A stretch of 64,000 bases of DNA from Bradyrhizobium canariense (GTDB taxonomy: Bacteria; Pseudomonadota; Alphaproteobacteria; Rhizobiales; Xanthobacteraceae), in assembly GCF_018130465.1 (NCBI RefSeq), contig NZ_JAFCKJ010000006.1, positions 124,001-188,000 of the forward strand, read 5' to 3'. The translations under genes were made by a program, and so were the position numbers. The notes under the pieces were generated by a model. That model saw nothing but the letters and a program-made list of their open reading frames with translations, ran no database searches and was not told where the DNA came from. Shown here one piece after another: positions 17,664-25,806 of the stretch; within the stretch, counting starts at the first letter, position 1; each line of letters opens with the position of its first letter.

Positions 17664-19927
17664 ATCGCATCGCATTCATCGGAAATTCGCTTCCCCGCCG
17701 CTGCGGTATTGCGACCTTTACCACCGACTTGCAGAGCGCCGTCGCGGCGTCCCGGAGTGATCTGGAGACCGTCATCGTCGCGATGACCGATCACGGCCAG
17801 GTCTACGATTATCCTCCCACCGTGGGCCTGGAGATCAACGACGACCGTCAAGATGATTATGTTCGTGCGGCCGCCTACCTGAACGGCGGCGGCTTCGAGG
17901 CCGTTTCGCTGCAACATGAATTCGGCATTTTCGGCGGCGAAGCCGGCGGTCAGATCATGGCGCTTTTGTCGCGCCTGACCATACCGATCGTGACAACGCT
18001 GCATACGGTCTTGTCCGAGCCGACAGAGGCTCAGCGCGATGTCATCGCGCGCATCGTGGAGTGCTCGTCCAAGGTCGTCGTGATGGCTGAAAAAGGTCGG
18101 GAGTTGTTGCGCTCCGTCTATCACGTGGCTGACGAGAAGATCGAAATCATCCCGCACGGCATCCCGGAATTTGCGTTCGTCGAACCCGACGCGGCCAAGG
18201 CTGCGCTCGGATTCAGCAATAAGTCGGTCATCCTGACATTCGGGTTGCTGTCGCCGAACAAGGGCATCGAAGTCATGATCGATGCGATGCCTTCGATTCT
18301 GGAGACCCGACCCGACGCCGTTTACGTCGTGCTCGGTGCGACGCATCCCAACCTCGTGCGCGATCGGGGCGAAGCCTATCGCGAGGCCCTGGTTGCGCAC
18401 GCGCGCCGCGCTGGCGTCGAGGATCACGTGGTGTTCCTCGATCAGTTCGTCGACAAGAAAACGCTGCTCGATTTCATCTCGATGTCCGACGTCTATGTGA
18501 CGCCGTACCTCAGTGAGGCCCAGATGACGTCGGGCACGCTTGCCTATAGTTTTGGTCTCGGCAAAGCCGTGGTTTCCACCCCGTATTGGCATGCCCGCGA
18601 ACTATTGGCCGATGGCCGCGGCATCCTGGTTCCGTTTGGCGATGCGGCGGCGCTTGGCATCGAAATCTCCAAGCTGCTGACCAACGACGTGCTTCGGCAA
18701 GCGATGCGCAAGCGCGCCTATTCGAGCAGCCGCGCGATGACATGGGAGAGGACTGCCGAACGCTATATGTCGGTATTCGAGAGCGCCGGACGCCGGCATC
18801 GGCTCAAGACCATTGCGCGCACGGATACCGGTACGCTGCTGCGGGACAGCCGCGCGCCGCCGGAAATGCAGCTCGGCCATTTCCTGTCGATGTGCGACGA
18901 CACAGGACTGTTTCAGCATGCCGTTCATAGCGTGCCGGATCGTGCCCACGGCTATTGCGTCGACGACAACGCCCGGGCGCTGCTCGTGGCCTGTGCGCTC
19001 AACAATCCGGGCGAAGAGCGGCTGCCGGAAGCCCTGACGGCGCGATTTGCCGCCTTCGTCCAGCACGCCTGGAATCCTGATACAGGACGATTTCGCAATT
19101 TCATGGGCTTCAACCGCTGCTGGTTGGAGGACAAGGGGTCGGAAGATAGCCACGGACGCACGCTCTGGGCCCTGGGCGTGTGCGCGTTGACCGATGCCAA
19201 CCCGTCGCGGCGCTCATGGGCCGCGGCGCTGTTTTCCGAAGCGGTGGCGACAGTGGAAAGTTTTCGATCGCCCCGTGCGTGGGCTTTCGTATTGCTGGGG
19301 CTCGATGCCTACTGCTCGGCTGTTCCGGACGATTTCCAGGCGACCCGCCTGCGTGCCGTGCTTGCCGATCGATTGATTTTGATCTTCGACACCGTGGCAA
19401 CCGGCGATTGGGTCTGGTTCGAGGATGGGTTGGCCTACGATAACGCTCGCTTGCCCCAGGCGCTGATCATGACCGGCTTGGCCACCAAGACATCGCGCTA
19501 TGTCAATATCGGCCTGGAGTCGCTGCGCTGGCTTGTGAACCGGCAAACCTCGGCAAAGGGCCAATTCCGCCCGATCGGCACGGCGGGATTTGGTGATCGA
19601 CGCCAACCGCCGCAAGCTTTCGACCAGCAGCCGCTGGAGGCCGCGGCGACCATTGCGGCATGCCTCGCCGCGTGGCGGGCCGACCACGATGCCGTGTGGA
19701 AAGCCGAAGCCGCACGGGTATTCGCGTGGTTTCTCGGCAGTAACGATTTGTCAGCCTCGCTGATCGATTTGGAAACCGGAAGCTGCCGGGATGGCCTGCA
19801 CCCCGACCGTCCCAATGAGAATCGGGGAGGGGAATCCGTGGTGTCGTATTTGCTTGGTCTTTCCGAGATTCGGCAGATTGCCCGCCTCAGCGAAAGCCGG
19901 GCCAAACCTGCGCCGCTGGTCGCTTGA
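17651..19927 (+). CDS. GT4 glycosyltransferase fused to a C-terminal helical-barrel domain
   Basis: 758 residues, start TTG at 17651 inside the end of the isomerase gene, GGAG at 17639-17642. Residues 1-375 are a GT4-type (GT-B fold) transferase: RRCGIATFTTDLQ near the start, QHEFGIFGG, IPHGIPEF, LTFGLLSPNKGIEVMIDAM, and the nucleotide-sugar binding region SEAQMTSGTLAYSFGLGKAVVSTPYWHARELL. Residues about 390-750 form a second domain made of alternating helices (DDNARALLVA, EDSHGRTLWALG, EDGLAYDNARLPQALI) like the six-hairpin (alpha/alpha) barrels of glycosidases. The pairing suggests it makes and trims a mannose-containing glycan. Location is cytoplasmic: no signal or membrane segment is seen. 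Confidence 0.85.
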   Translation: MATVNRIAFIGNSLPRRCGIATFTTDLQSAVAASRSDLETVIVAMTDHGQVYDYPPTVGLEINDDRQDDYVRAAAYLNGGGFEAVSLQHEFGIFGGEAGGQIMALLSRLTIPIVTTLHTVLSEPTEAQRDVIARIVECSSKVVVMAEKGRELLRSVYHVADEKIEIIPHGIPEFAFVEPDAAKAALGFSNKSVILTFGLLSPNKGIEVMIDAMPSILETRPDAVYVVLGATHPNLVRDRGEAYREALVAHARRAGVEDHVVFLDQFVDKKTLLDFISMSDVYVTPYLSEAQMTSGTLAYSFGLGKAVVSTPYWHARELLADGRGILVPFGDAAALGIEISKLLTNDVLRQAMRKRAYSSSRAMTWERTAERYMSVFESAGRRHRLKTIARTDTGTLLRDSRAPPEMQLGHFLSMCDDTGLFQHAVHSVPDRAHGYCVDDNARALLVACALNNPGEERLPEALTARFAAFVQHAWNPDTGRFRNFMGFNRCWLEDKGSEDSHGRTLWALGVCALTDANPSRRSWAAALFSEAVATVESFRSPRAWAFVLLGLDAYCSAVPDDFQATRLRAVLADRLILIFDTVATGDWVWFEDGLAYDNARLPQALIMTGLATKTSRYVNIGLESLRWLVNRQTSAKGQFRPIGTAGFGDRRQPPQAFDQQPLEAAATIAACLAAWRADHDAVWKAEAARVFAWFLGSNDLSASLIDLETGSCRDGLHPDRPNENRGGESVVSYLLGLSEIRQIARLSESRAKPAPLVA

Positions 19928-19969
19928 CGGCGCGGATTACGATTTCCTCTTCAACCAATCGAGGCCGTT

Positions 19970-21286
19970 TTGTCGCAATCTCCCTTCCTCAAACGCCAAG
20001 CCCTTCAGCTGCGGCCGGACCCGACCCGTGTGATCGTTCGCCCGTTCAAGCCGGCCACAGAGCCGCGCGACCTCAATCCGACGGACAAGACCCGCGCCAA
20101 CCATATCGTCGAACGGGTGCTCACGCTCGATCCCGAGACGGCTGACCGGCAATTGGCCGACGTTCTGGAGAATTTCCTCGGCCGTCACCGCAACCTGTTG
20201 CAGATCTTCGAGGCGCGCGCCGCGGAAATGGAAGAGGCGCTTGCCGACCATGCTGCATTCACGAAGGTCCAGCGCCAACTCGCGGGCGCCTATTTTCTCA
20301 ACGAATATTCGTTCGAGGCCTCGGCATTGTTCAATCCGAGTATCGTGCCGCATCCCGATCAGTCAGGAACGCCGGAAGGCAGCCTCCGCTTCATCCTAAG
20401 TCTTCGTGCCGTCGGCGAGGGTCATGTGTCTTCCCTGACGTTTCGGTCGGGGTTTGTTGCGGCAGATGGGGCCGTGACCATCGACCCGACGGCGCGTCTT
20501 GCATCCAGCCCCGATCTTGTCAGGCTGACATCGGGCGCCGGCAGCGACGATATTGACGTTACGTTCGCAACTGGGGAAGATCTGAGCGGGCGGGTGATTT
20601 TTCCGGTCACCGAAGCGCAGTCGAACGGTATCGAGGATGCCCGCTTCGTGCAATTCAGCGACGCCGGCGAGACGATCTACTACGCGACCTACACCGCCTA
20701 TAGCGGACGGGCGATCCGGTCGGAGCTGATCGAGACGTCCGATTTCGTATCGTTCCGGCTATCTCCCTTGAAAGGCAATGCCGCGCGCAACAAGGGCATG
20801 GCGTTATTCCCGCGCAAGATCGGGGGGCAATATGCGATGATCGCGCGCCAGGATAACGAAAACCTCTATCTGATCTTTTCCGACGATCTCCATACCTGGG
20901 ATGGCGGCAAGCCGATTCTGAAGCCTCGATACCCCTGGGAATTCGTGCAGATCGGCAATTGCGGATCACCGATCGAACTCGACGTCGGGTGGCTGCTGCT
21001 GACGCACGGCGTCGGCCCTTTGCGAAAATATTCGATCGGGGCCGCGCTGCTGGACAAAGAGGACCCTTCGAAGGTGCTCGGCCGCCTGCGCGAGCCGCTA
21101 TTGCGCCCAGACCCTTCCGAACGCGAAGGATATGTTCCGAACGTCGTCTATACCTGCGGCGCGATGCGTCATCGCGACAAGATCATCTTCCCCTATGCGG
21201 TCTCCGACACCTTCTGCAATTTCTCGACCATCGAGATCGCATCCCTGGTCGCGGCCATGGACAGCAGCGCATTGGAACTGTGCTGA
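19970..21286 (+). CDS. Glycoside hydrolase family 130 protein (beta-mannoside hydrolase or phosphorylase)
   Basis: 438 residues, start TTG at 19970, GAGG at 19961-19964; a GTG 60 bases further on is the next alternative. Recognised from the five-bladed propeller motifs of the family: FNPSIVPHPDQ, LSLRAVGEGHVSSLTFRSG, NGIEDARFVQF, RNKGMALFPRKIGG, WEFVQIGNCGSPIE and YVPNVVYTCGAMRH. Family 130 enzymes cleave beta-mannosides by hydrolysis or phosphorolysis; which applies cannot be said from reading alone. No signal peptide, so it is cytoplasmic. Its operon with an isomerase and a GT4 protein suggests turnover of an internal mannose glycan. Confidence 0.87.
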   Translation: MSQSPFLKRQALQLRPDPTRVIVRPFKPATEPRDLNPTDKTRANHIVERVLTLDPETADRQLADVLENFLGRHRNLLQIFEARAAEMEEALADHAAFTKVQRQLAGAYFLNEYSFEASALFNPSIVPHPDQSGTPEGSLRFILSLRAVGEGHVSSLTFRSGFVAADGAVTIDPTARLASSPDLVRLTSGAGSDDIDVTFATGEDLSGRVIFPVTEAQSNGIEDARFVQFSDAGETIYYATYTAYSGRAIRSELIETSDFVSFRLSPLKGNAARNKGMALFPRKIGGQYAMIARQDNENLYLIFSDDLHTWDGGKPILKPRYPWEFVQIGNCGSPIELDVGWLLLTHGVGPLRKYSIGAALLDKEDPSKVLGRLREPLLRPDPSEREGYVPNVVYTCGAMRHRDKIIFPYAVSDTFCNFSTIEIASLVAAMDSSALELC

Positions 21287-21376
21287 CCGTTCTCGAAATC
21301 CATCCGGCCAATGAGATTGAAAAAACCGGTTAGGTCGTCGGCATAGAACGCTTCTTCGGACCGCTGATGTTCAGGC

Positions 21377-22180
21377 TCAGCCACCCGGTTGCAGGAACGT
21401 GCCGTATTGCCTGGTCGCCGCCACCGCGGCCGCGGCCTGTCCAATGATGCGCATCGCTGCCATCATGGGCCATGGCCCGAGACTCACCCGCCGAACGCCG
21501 ACACCAGCCAGATCCGGAAGTGCGGGAACGCCTTGGGTCACCATGATGTTGACCGGCAGAGGCGTGAGCTGAACGAATTTCTCGATGAGAGCGAGGTCGG
21601 TGAGGCCGGGTACGAAAATTCCATCGGCGCCGGCCTCGGCATAGACTTTCGCCCGCCTTGCCGCTTCGTTCATGCACTCATCCGGCGATCCGAATTTCAG
21701 CAGGAACGGATCCGTTCTCGCATTGATGAACAGCTGAACGCCCAGATCTTTCGCGGCGTCCCGCACCGCCTTGATCTTCGCTGCATGCCGTTCGGGACTG
21801 ACGAGTTGCCGCTTTCCCTCCGATAGCCCGTCCTCGATATTGATGCCGACGGCGCCGGCTTTCAAAATATCGCTCGCCGACTTCGCGGCGGCCTCCGGGG
21901 TGTCGCCATATCCTGCCTCCAGATCGATTGAAACTGGAACCGGCACGGCCGCAGTCATCCGCGACACCAGACCTGTCAACATGTCGAGCGGCACATTTTC
22001 TCCGTCCGCATAGCCAAGGGCGGACGCAACCGCCCCGCTGCTGGTCGCGACGGCCGGAGAGGTCTTCGCGATGGCTTTGGCGGTGGCGGCGTCCCAGGCG
22101 TTGAACAGGACGAGCGGATCTCCCTTCCTGTGAAGAGCGTGAAACGTCTCGGCGTATTGCTGTTGTGTCTTGGCGTCCAT
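21377..22180 (-). CDS. Isocitrate lyase / PEP mutase superfamily protein
   Basis: 267 residues from the ATG at 22180 (GGAG eight bases upstream); a GTG at 22189 is also possible. Motifs of the superfamily: LFNAWDAATAKAIA, SSGAVASALGYADGE, the Asp pair in PVSIDLEAGYGD, GINIEDG, and INARTDPFL. The isocitrate lyase catalytic KKCGH is absent, as in the broad group related to methylisocitrate lyase, oxaloacetate decarboxylase and phosphonopyruvate enzymes. The substrate cannot be assigned. It is transcribed in the same direction as the alpha/beta hydrolase gene 58 bases upstream and may share its MarR control. Confidence 0.85.
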   Translation of the reverse strand: MDAKTQQQYAETFHALHRKGDPLVLFNAWDAATAKAIAKTSPAVATSSGAVASALGYADGENVPLDMLTGLVSRMTAAVPVPVSIDLEAGYGDTPEAAAKSASDILKAGAVGINIEDGLSEGKRQLVSPERHAAKIKAVRDAAKDLGVQLFINARTDPFLLKFGSPDECMNEAARRAKVYAEAGADGIFVPGLTDLALIEKFVQLTPLPVNIMVTQGVPALPDLAGVGVRRVSLGPWPMMAAMRIIGQAAAAVAATRQYGTFLQPGG

Positions 22181-22237
22181 TGCGCGCACTCCAGATTAGA
22201 GAACTCAAAGGATGTTGTGGGCCACCGCCCTGTGCGT

Positions 22238-23137
22238 TCAGTCAGGCGCGTGTGTCTTGAACCAGTCCATGATCAGGCCGGTGACTTCGTCCTCCCGCTC
22301 GAGGTGCGGGAAGTGCCCGACATCGGGCAGGACAATCCGCTTGTGCGGCCCCTTGAACAGCGGCTCCTCCTTGACCGAGTACTTCGCTGTCGGATCGTTG
22401 CTGCCATAGATCGTCAGCGTCGGCGTGTGCATGTCATTGATCGGCAGCCGGCCCGCGAGCCCCGCATCGGTCAGGCCTCCGTAATATTTAAGCGCGGCGG
22501 CCATGGTGCCGGGAGAGCTGAGCGTCTGCTTGACCGAACGGATGTGCTCGGCATTGTCGAATGTCGGCGACCACAGCTTCCAGAGATAGTCGACGAAGGG
22601 AAGTCCTTCGGTGGTGACCGCCGATTCGGCGCCGGGCAACTGGAAGAAATAGACATGGAAGACGGCTCTAACGAGTTCCGGATCCCTTCTGATGCTCGAA
22701 ATTGTAATCGGATGTGCGGTGTTCATGACCACGGCGGCCTTGATTGCCGATGGCGCCGTGGCCAGCGCCTGAAAGGTCGACGTGCCGCCCCAATCCATGC
22801 CGACGACGCGTGCCTGGCCGTCGTCACTCAGCGCCGCGATGAGGGCTTCAAGATCCTTGCCCAGTGCGATGGGATCGAAAACTCCGTCCGCCGGAATCTC
22901 GGTCGGCGCATAGCCACGCAGGAACGGCGCGACCGCGCGATACCCCGCATCCGCGAAGACTTGCAGCTGCTTTCGATACGACCAGGCATTGTCGGGAAAG
23001 CCGTGCAGGAACATGACCAGGGGGCCGTCGCCTTGTTCGAGATAGGCGAAGCGCACGCCGTTGGCCTGCACGTATTTCAGGACGGGTTCACTATCGGCGG
23101 CATTCGGATTCGTTAGTGCGGTGCTTCGGGTGCTCAT
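22238..23137 (-). CDS. Alpha/beta hydrolase, epoxide hydrolase-like
   Basis: 299 residues from the ATG at 23137, chosen because GGAG sits seven bases before it; 23143 and 23194 are in-frame alternatives. The oxyanion-hole HGFP (MFLHGFPDNAWSYR), the nucleophile elbow GMDWGG (Asp nucleophile, as in epoxide hydrolases and dehalogenases), an acidic residue after IYGSNDPT, and the final His in DVGHFPHLE are all in place. It faces the MarR regulator gene across a strong palindrome, which points to substrate-inducible expression. Confidence 0.88.
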   Translation of the reverse strand: MSTRSTALTNPNAADSEPVLKYVQANGVRFAYLEQGDGPLVMFLHGFPDNAWSYRKQLQVFADAGYRAVAPFLRGYAPTEIPADGVFDPIALGKDLEALIAALSDDGQARVVGMDWGGTSTFQALATAPSAIKAAVVMNTAHPITISSIRRDPELVRAVFHVYFFQLPGAESAVTTEGLPFVDYLWKLWSPTFDNAEHIRSVKQTLSSPGTMAAALKYYGGLTDAGLAGRLPINDMHTPTLTIYGSNDPTAKYSVKEEPLFKGPHKRIVLPDVGHFPHLEREDEVTGLIMDWFKTHAPD

Positions 23138-23167
23138 CGCCATGCTCCATCTCGTCGTCGCGTTTCC

Positions 23168-23204
23168 TTGACCAAATATGTGCGTAGCGCACATATTTGG
23201 TCAA
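23168..23204. promoter_or_regulatory. MarR-type operator, perfect 17-bp inverted repeat
   Basis: Left arm TTGACCAAATATGTGCG (23168-23184) and its exact reverse complement (23188-23204), separated by TAG. It lies between the divergent hydrolase (start 23137) and MarR gene (start 23242). Such a site is the expected binding place for the MarR protein, repressing both genes. Confidence 0.8.
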
Positions 23205-23213
23205 GTTGTTTTT

Positions 23214-23232
23214 TGTGCGCTCCGCACATATT
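23214..23232. promoter_or_regulatory. Second, weaker MarR-type operator
   Basis: TGTGCG-CTC-CGCACA (23214-23228) repeats the inner half-sites and the three-base spacing of the upstream palindrome. Its right half CGCACATATT is identical to that of the first site over ten bases. It ends 10 bases before the MarR start codon, so binding would directly affect expression of the regulator. Confidence 0.7.
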
Positions 23233-23241
23233 GTTCCGCGC

Positions 23242-23751
23242 ATGGAAACCGGAATCGCGAATTTGCTGGGGGCGCTATCGCTCGCCGTCATGGATCGGAT
23301 CGAGCAGGGCGCGCGCGAGGTCATCGGCCGCGGCGGTGAGACGCCTGCGGCACTCGTTGTCATCGGCTATGGCCAGGGCATGACCAACGACAAGCTCCGG
23401 CGGATCCTGGGGCTGTCGCATTCAGGAACTGTCCGGTTGGTGGACCGTCTGGTGTCGGACCGGCTTGTCGAGCGCAGGCCGGGAAAGGACGGCCGGGAGA
23501 TCGCCTTGTACCTGACGGCGACCGGCGCCGCCGCCCGGAACGATCTGATGGCGTCCCGGCTTTCCGCCGTTGCGTCACTTCTGGATGTGCTGTCGCCGGC
23601 CGAAACAAAGCGACTTGGAACGCTGCTACACGAGTTGTTGGCGAGGCAGGACACCTCCGAGTTGGATCGCTTCACGATCTGCCGCAGGTGCGACGACAGG
23701 GTGTGCACCAATTGCCCGTTGCCAACAAACAAAGGCAAGCGCGATCGCTAA
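23242..23751 (+). CDS. MarR family transcriptional regulator with C-terminal Cys cluster
   Basis: 169 residues from the ATG at 23242; the frame is open upstream through the operators but that part is not protein-like. The winged helix region is clear: NDKLRRILGLSHSGTVRLVDRLVSDRLVERRPGKDGREIALYLTATG. The last 25 residues contain four cysteines spaced CX2CX4CX2C (Cys147, 150, 155, 158), which could bind a metal or sense redox state. It probably represses the divergent alpha/beta hydrolase gene (and perhaps the PEP mutase-like gene behind it) and itself through the two palindromes. Confidence 0.88.
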   Translation: METGIANLLGALSLAVMDRIEQGAREVIGRGGETPAALVVIGYGQGMTNDKLRRILGLSHSGTVRLVDRLVSDRLVERRPGKDGREIALYLTATGAAARNDLMASRLSAVASLLDVLSPAETKRLGTLLHELLARQDTSELDRFTICRRCDDRVCTNCPLPTNKGKRDR

Positions 23752-23934
23752 CGGGCGCGCTCGCGCTTGAACGCGTCGACGAAACGTTGGTGGCTTGACA
23801 AGCGACCGACGCTGTCATCCGGCTCGCAACGTCTGGCGAGGCGACGCAGGCGCGCAACGCGCGCACACTTCGCGGATCGGAACCTCCGGCTTTTCCCCAC
23901 GTTGTCGGCCGACCAGCTCAAACCCGGCCATACG

Positions 23935-24390
23935 ATGAAGAACATCGCCGCCATCCTTGTCATGCTCTGTGCCTTGCCGGCTGCTGCCGGTGCGGAGGAC
24001 TGGAGTGGCTATCGCATTCCCGAAACCGGGACCAGCCTCGACATTCCCTCGTCCATCTTCACTGAGCAAGCCGGCCGGCCCGACGGCTATGGCGTGCAGT
24101 ACCGGACCAGCGACGGCCGTGCGGACCTGACGGTGCAAGCCGTTCCGAACGACGGCAGCTCACCGGCCGCTTTCCTGGCGCGGAAGAATCCGCCGTCCGG
24201 CATCACTTACAAGCGCATCACGCCGCGCTTCTTCGTGGTCTCCAGCACGCGGCGCGGCAAGATCTGGTATGACCGCTGCAACTTTGGCCGCCGCTACGTG
24301 CATTGTGTGCTGATCAACTACCCGGCGGCCGAGAAGCGGCAGTGGGATGCAGTCGTGACCCGTGTCAGCCGCACGCTGAGCGGCGGTTGA
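23935..24390 (+). CDS. Secreted hypothetical protein
   Basis: 151 residues from the ATG at 23935, giving a clean signal peptide (MKNIAAILVMLCALPAAAGA). The mature part contains WSGYRIPETGTSLDIPSSIFTEQAG, then YKRITPRFFVVSSTRRGKIWYDRCNFG, and a second Cys in YVHCVLINYP, so one disulfide is possible. Proteins of this shape are common in Bradyrhizobium, function unknown. Its 3' end converges with the repeat-protein cluster, with a terminator between them. Confidence 0.7.
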   Translation: MKNIAAILVMLCALPAAAGAEDWSGYRIPETGTSLDIPSSIFTEQAGRPDGYGVQYRTSDGRADLTVQAVPNDGSSPAAFLARKNPPSGITYKRITPRFFVVSSTRRGKIWYDRCNFGRRYVHCVLINYPAAEKRQWDAVVTRVSRTLSGG

Positions 24391-24399
24391 TCCGTTCAA

Positions 24400-24430
24400 A
24401 AAGAAAAAACTGCCCGCAGGTTGCGGGCAG
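24400..24430 (-). terminator. Rho-independent terminator of the low-complexity protein cluster
   Basis: On the reverse strand CTGCCCGCA and TGCGGGCAG (arms at 24422-24430 and 24410-24418) form a nine-pair stem with a three-base loop, followed by a T-rich run (24400-24409). It lies 19 bases past the stop of the gene at 24449. Confidence 0.85.
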
Positions 24431-24448
24431 CAGTCTCGTGAGGATGGT

Positions 24449-24877
24449 TCAGCGCACGTTGGTCGACGTCGTCGACATGGTCGGCTTGGAGCCTGGCACG
24501 TGCGACATGGTCTTGGTGGTCGATCCGACCTCCTCGCCCGCCTTCACTTTCGTGCGGGTGTGGGAGCGGCTGAACGTGCCACCCTCATGCGCCTGCGCGC
24601 GCGCATTGGAATTGAGTACCGGACCGTTGCCCTTGTTCATGCTGGTGCCGGACTGCGCCTTGCCGTTGGCGGACGCGGCGCTGCCGCCGGCGGCGATCGA
24701 CGAGCCGGTTTGTCCGGAGGTCGACGTCGACGTGCCGCCGGTGCCGAGCGTGCTGGCCGAGGTGCCGCCGGCGGCGGCCGAGCCGCCGGTGCCGCCGGTC
24801 ATGCTGGTTTGTGCCAACAACGGAGAGGCGGCGGCGAGCAGGAGTGCGACCGCCGAGGTCGCGATCAATGTTCTCAT
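24449..24877 (-). CDS. Secreted Gly/Ser/Thr-rich low-complexity protein
   Basis: 142 residues. Signal peptide MRTLIATSAVALLLAAASPLLAQ, then GGTGGSAAAGGTSASTLGTGGTSTSTSG and a Ser/Thr/Lys-rich tail (SHTRTKVKAGEEVG). It shares the GTGG(S/T)-type units of the protein at 25306 and is the last of three same-strand genes, closed by a strong terminator. Probably disordered and cell-surface or periplasmic; no known family is recognised. Confidence 0.7.
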   Translation of the reverse strand: MRTLIATSAVALLLAAASPLLAQTSMTGGTGGSAAAGGTSASTLGTGGTSTSTSGQTGSSIAAGGSAASANGKAQSGTSMNKGNGPVLNSNARAQAHEGGTFSRSHTRTKVKAGEEVGSTTKTMSHVPGSKPTMSTTSTNVR

Positions 24878-24894
24878 CTGTCAAAATCCTTTTT

Positions 24895-25248
24895 CTATGG
24901 TGACGATGTCGAGATGGTGCAGCCGTTGACCGTGACGGTGCTCGCGCTGGTCGAGCCGGGGCCGCCGGCCGTCGAGGACGAACTCGACACGTTGCCGCCA
25001 CCGGCCTGAACGTGCACCGATGATCCGCCGGCCGAGCTCGAACTCGAGAGCGAGCCGCTCGATGCGGTCGAGCCGGTTGTGCCCGAACCCGATGAGCCCA
25101 GTGCGGTGATGCTGCCGTCGGGATGTTTTTCGACCGTAACCCGGCAAGTCTCGCCTGATGCGGTCCTGCCGGTTTTCTGCATGGTTTCCGCCGCAGCGGC
25201 GCTGCTAATCAAAGTCAACGCTGCGATCGCAACGATTGATTTGTTCAT
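24895..25248 (-). CDS. Secreted Ser/Gly-rich low-complexity protein with two Cys
   Basis: 117 residues. Signal peptide MNKSIVAIAALTLISSAAAAE. A short folded-looking part (GRTASGETCRVTVEKHPDGSITA) is followed by a serine/glycine-rich stretch (GSLSSSSSAGGSS) and an end containing VTVNGCTISTSS. One Cys lies before and one after the repeat region, so a disulfide could close the low-complexity loop. It is 17 bases upstream of the next gene and probably co-transcribed with it. Confidence 0.65.
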   Translation of the reverse strand: MNKSIVAIAALTLISSAAAAETMQKTGRTASGETCRVTVEKHPDGSITALGSSGSGTTGSTASSGSLSSSSSAGGSSVHVQAGGGNVSSSSSTAGGPGSTSASTVTVNGCTISTSSP

Positions 25249-25271
25249 GCCAGTCCTCCTCCAGAAGAGAA

Positions 25272-25295
25272 AGGGAGCGGCGCATCGGCCGCTCC
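25272..25295 (-). terminator. Hairpin between repeat-protein genes
   Basis: GGGAGCGGC and GCCGCTCCC face each other around a short loop, just past the stop of the 25306 gene. On the reverse strand a loose pyrimidine run follows (CCCTTTCTCTTC), so it may be a partial terminator or a stability element between the first and second gene. Confidence 0.45.
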
Positions 25296-25305
25296 CTGGG
25301 TCGGA

Positions 25306-25806
25306 CTAATTCTTGTCCTTCTTCAAATCGTCCTTGTTGTGGCCTTTGCCCTTATCGAGGCCCATGTCGCTTGCATGCGAACCGGACTTGCCATCGCCCA
25401 TGCCAGGCGATTTGGACGAGCCGGACTGGCCAACGGTCGAACCGCTTCCTGCCGCAGAGCCGCCCGTGCCGACGCTGGACGAACTCTTGCCGCCGCCGGC
25501 CGATGAACCGCCGGTGCCGAGCGTCGAGGCCGTGCCGCTGCCGGAGCCCGCGGCAGAGCCGCCAGTTCCCACGGACGAACTGCTGGTGCCACCGCCTGCC
25601 GACGAGCCGCCGGTGCCAAGCGTCGATGCCGAGCCTGACCCGCTGCCCGAACCTGCCGATGAACCGCCCGTGCCGACGGTCGAGTTGCTGGTGCCACCGC
25701 CGGCTGACGAGCCGCCAGTGCCGACCGTCGAGCTCGACTGCGCCATCGCGAGCGCCGTACCGGCCAGCAGCGCAGCTGCGGCCGCAGACAATTTCAGAAT
25801 CCTCAT
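25306..25806 (-). CDS. Secreted protein of alternating GTGGSSAG repeats
   Basis: 166 residues from the ATG at 25806 (a second in-frame ATG is five codons upstream). Signal peptide MRILKLSAAAAALLAGTALAMAQ. The body is six repeat units that alternate between two types: one ending AGGGTS (or AGGGKS) of 16 residues, and one ending AGSGSG of 13-19 residues, each built on S(T/S)(V/L)GTGGSSAG. The tail is charged (GLDKGKGHNKDDLKKDKN). No enzyme motif. It is probably an extended or self-associating exported polypeptide. It is the first and largest of the three-gene cluster. Confidence 0.72.
   Translation of the reverse strand: MRILKLSAAAAALLAGTALAMAQSSSTVGTGGSSAGGGTSNSTVGTGGSSAGSGSGSGSASTLGTGGSSAGGGTSSSSVGTGGSAAGSGSGTASTLGTGGSSAGGGKSSSSVGTGGSAAGSGSTVGQSGSSKSPGMGDGKSGSHASDMGLDKGKGHNKDDLKKDKN

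Noticed and set aside
25306-25806. Regular repeats that could suggest a CRISPR array
   Set aside because: The periodicity follows codons and encodes GTGGSSAG units behind a signal peptide; there are no unique spacers of constant length.
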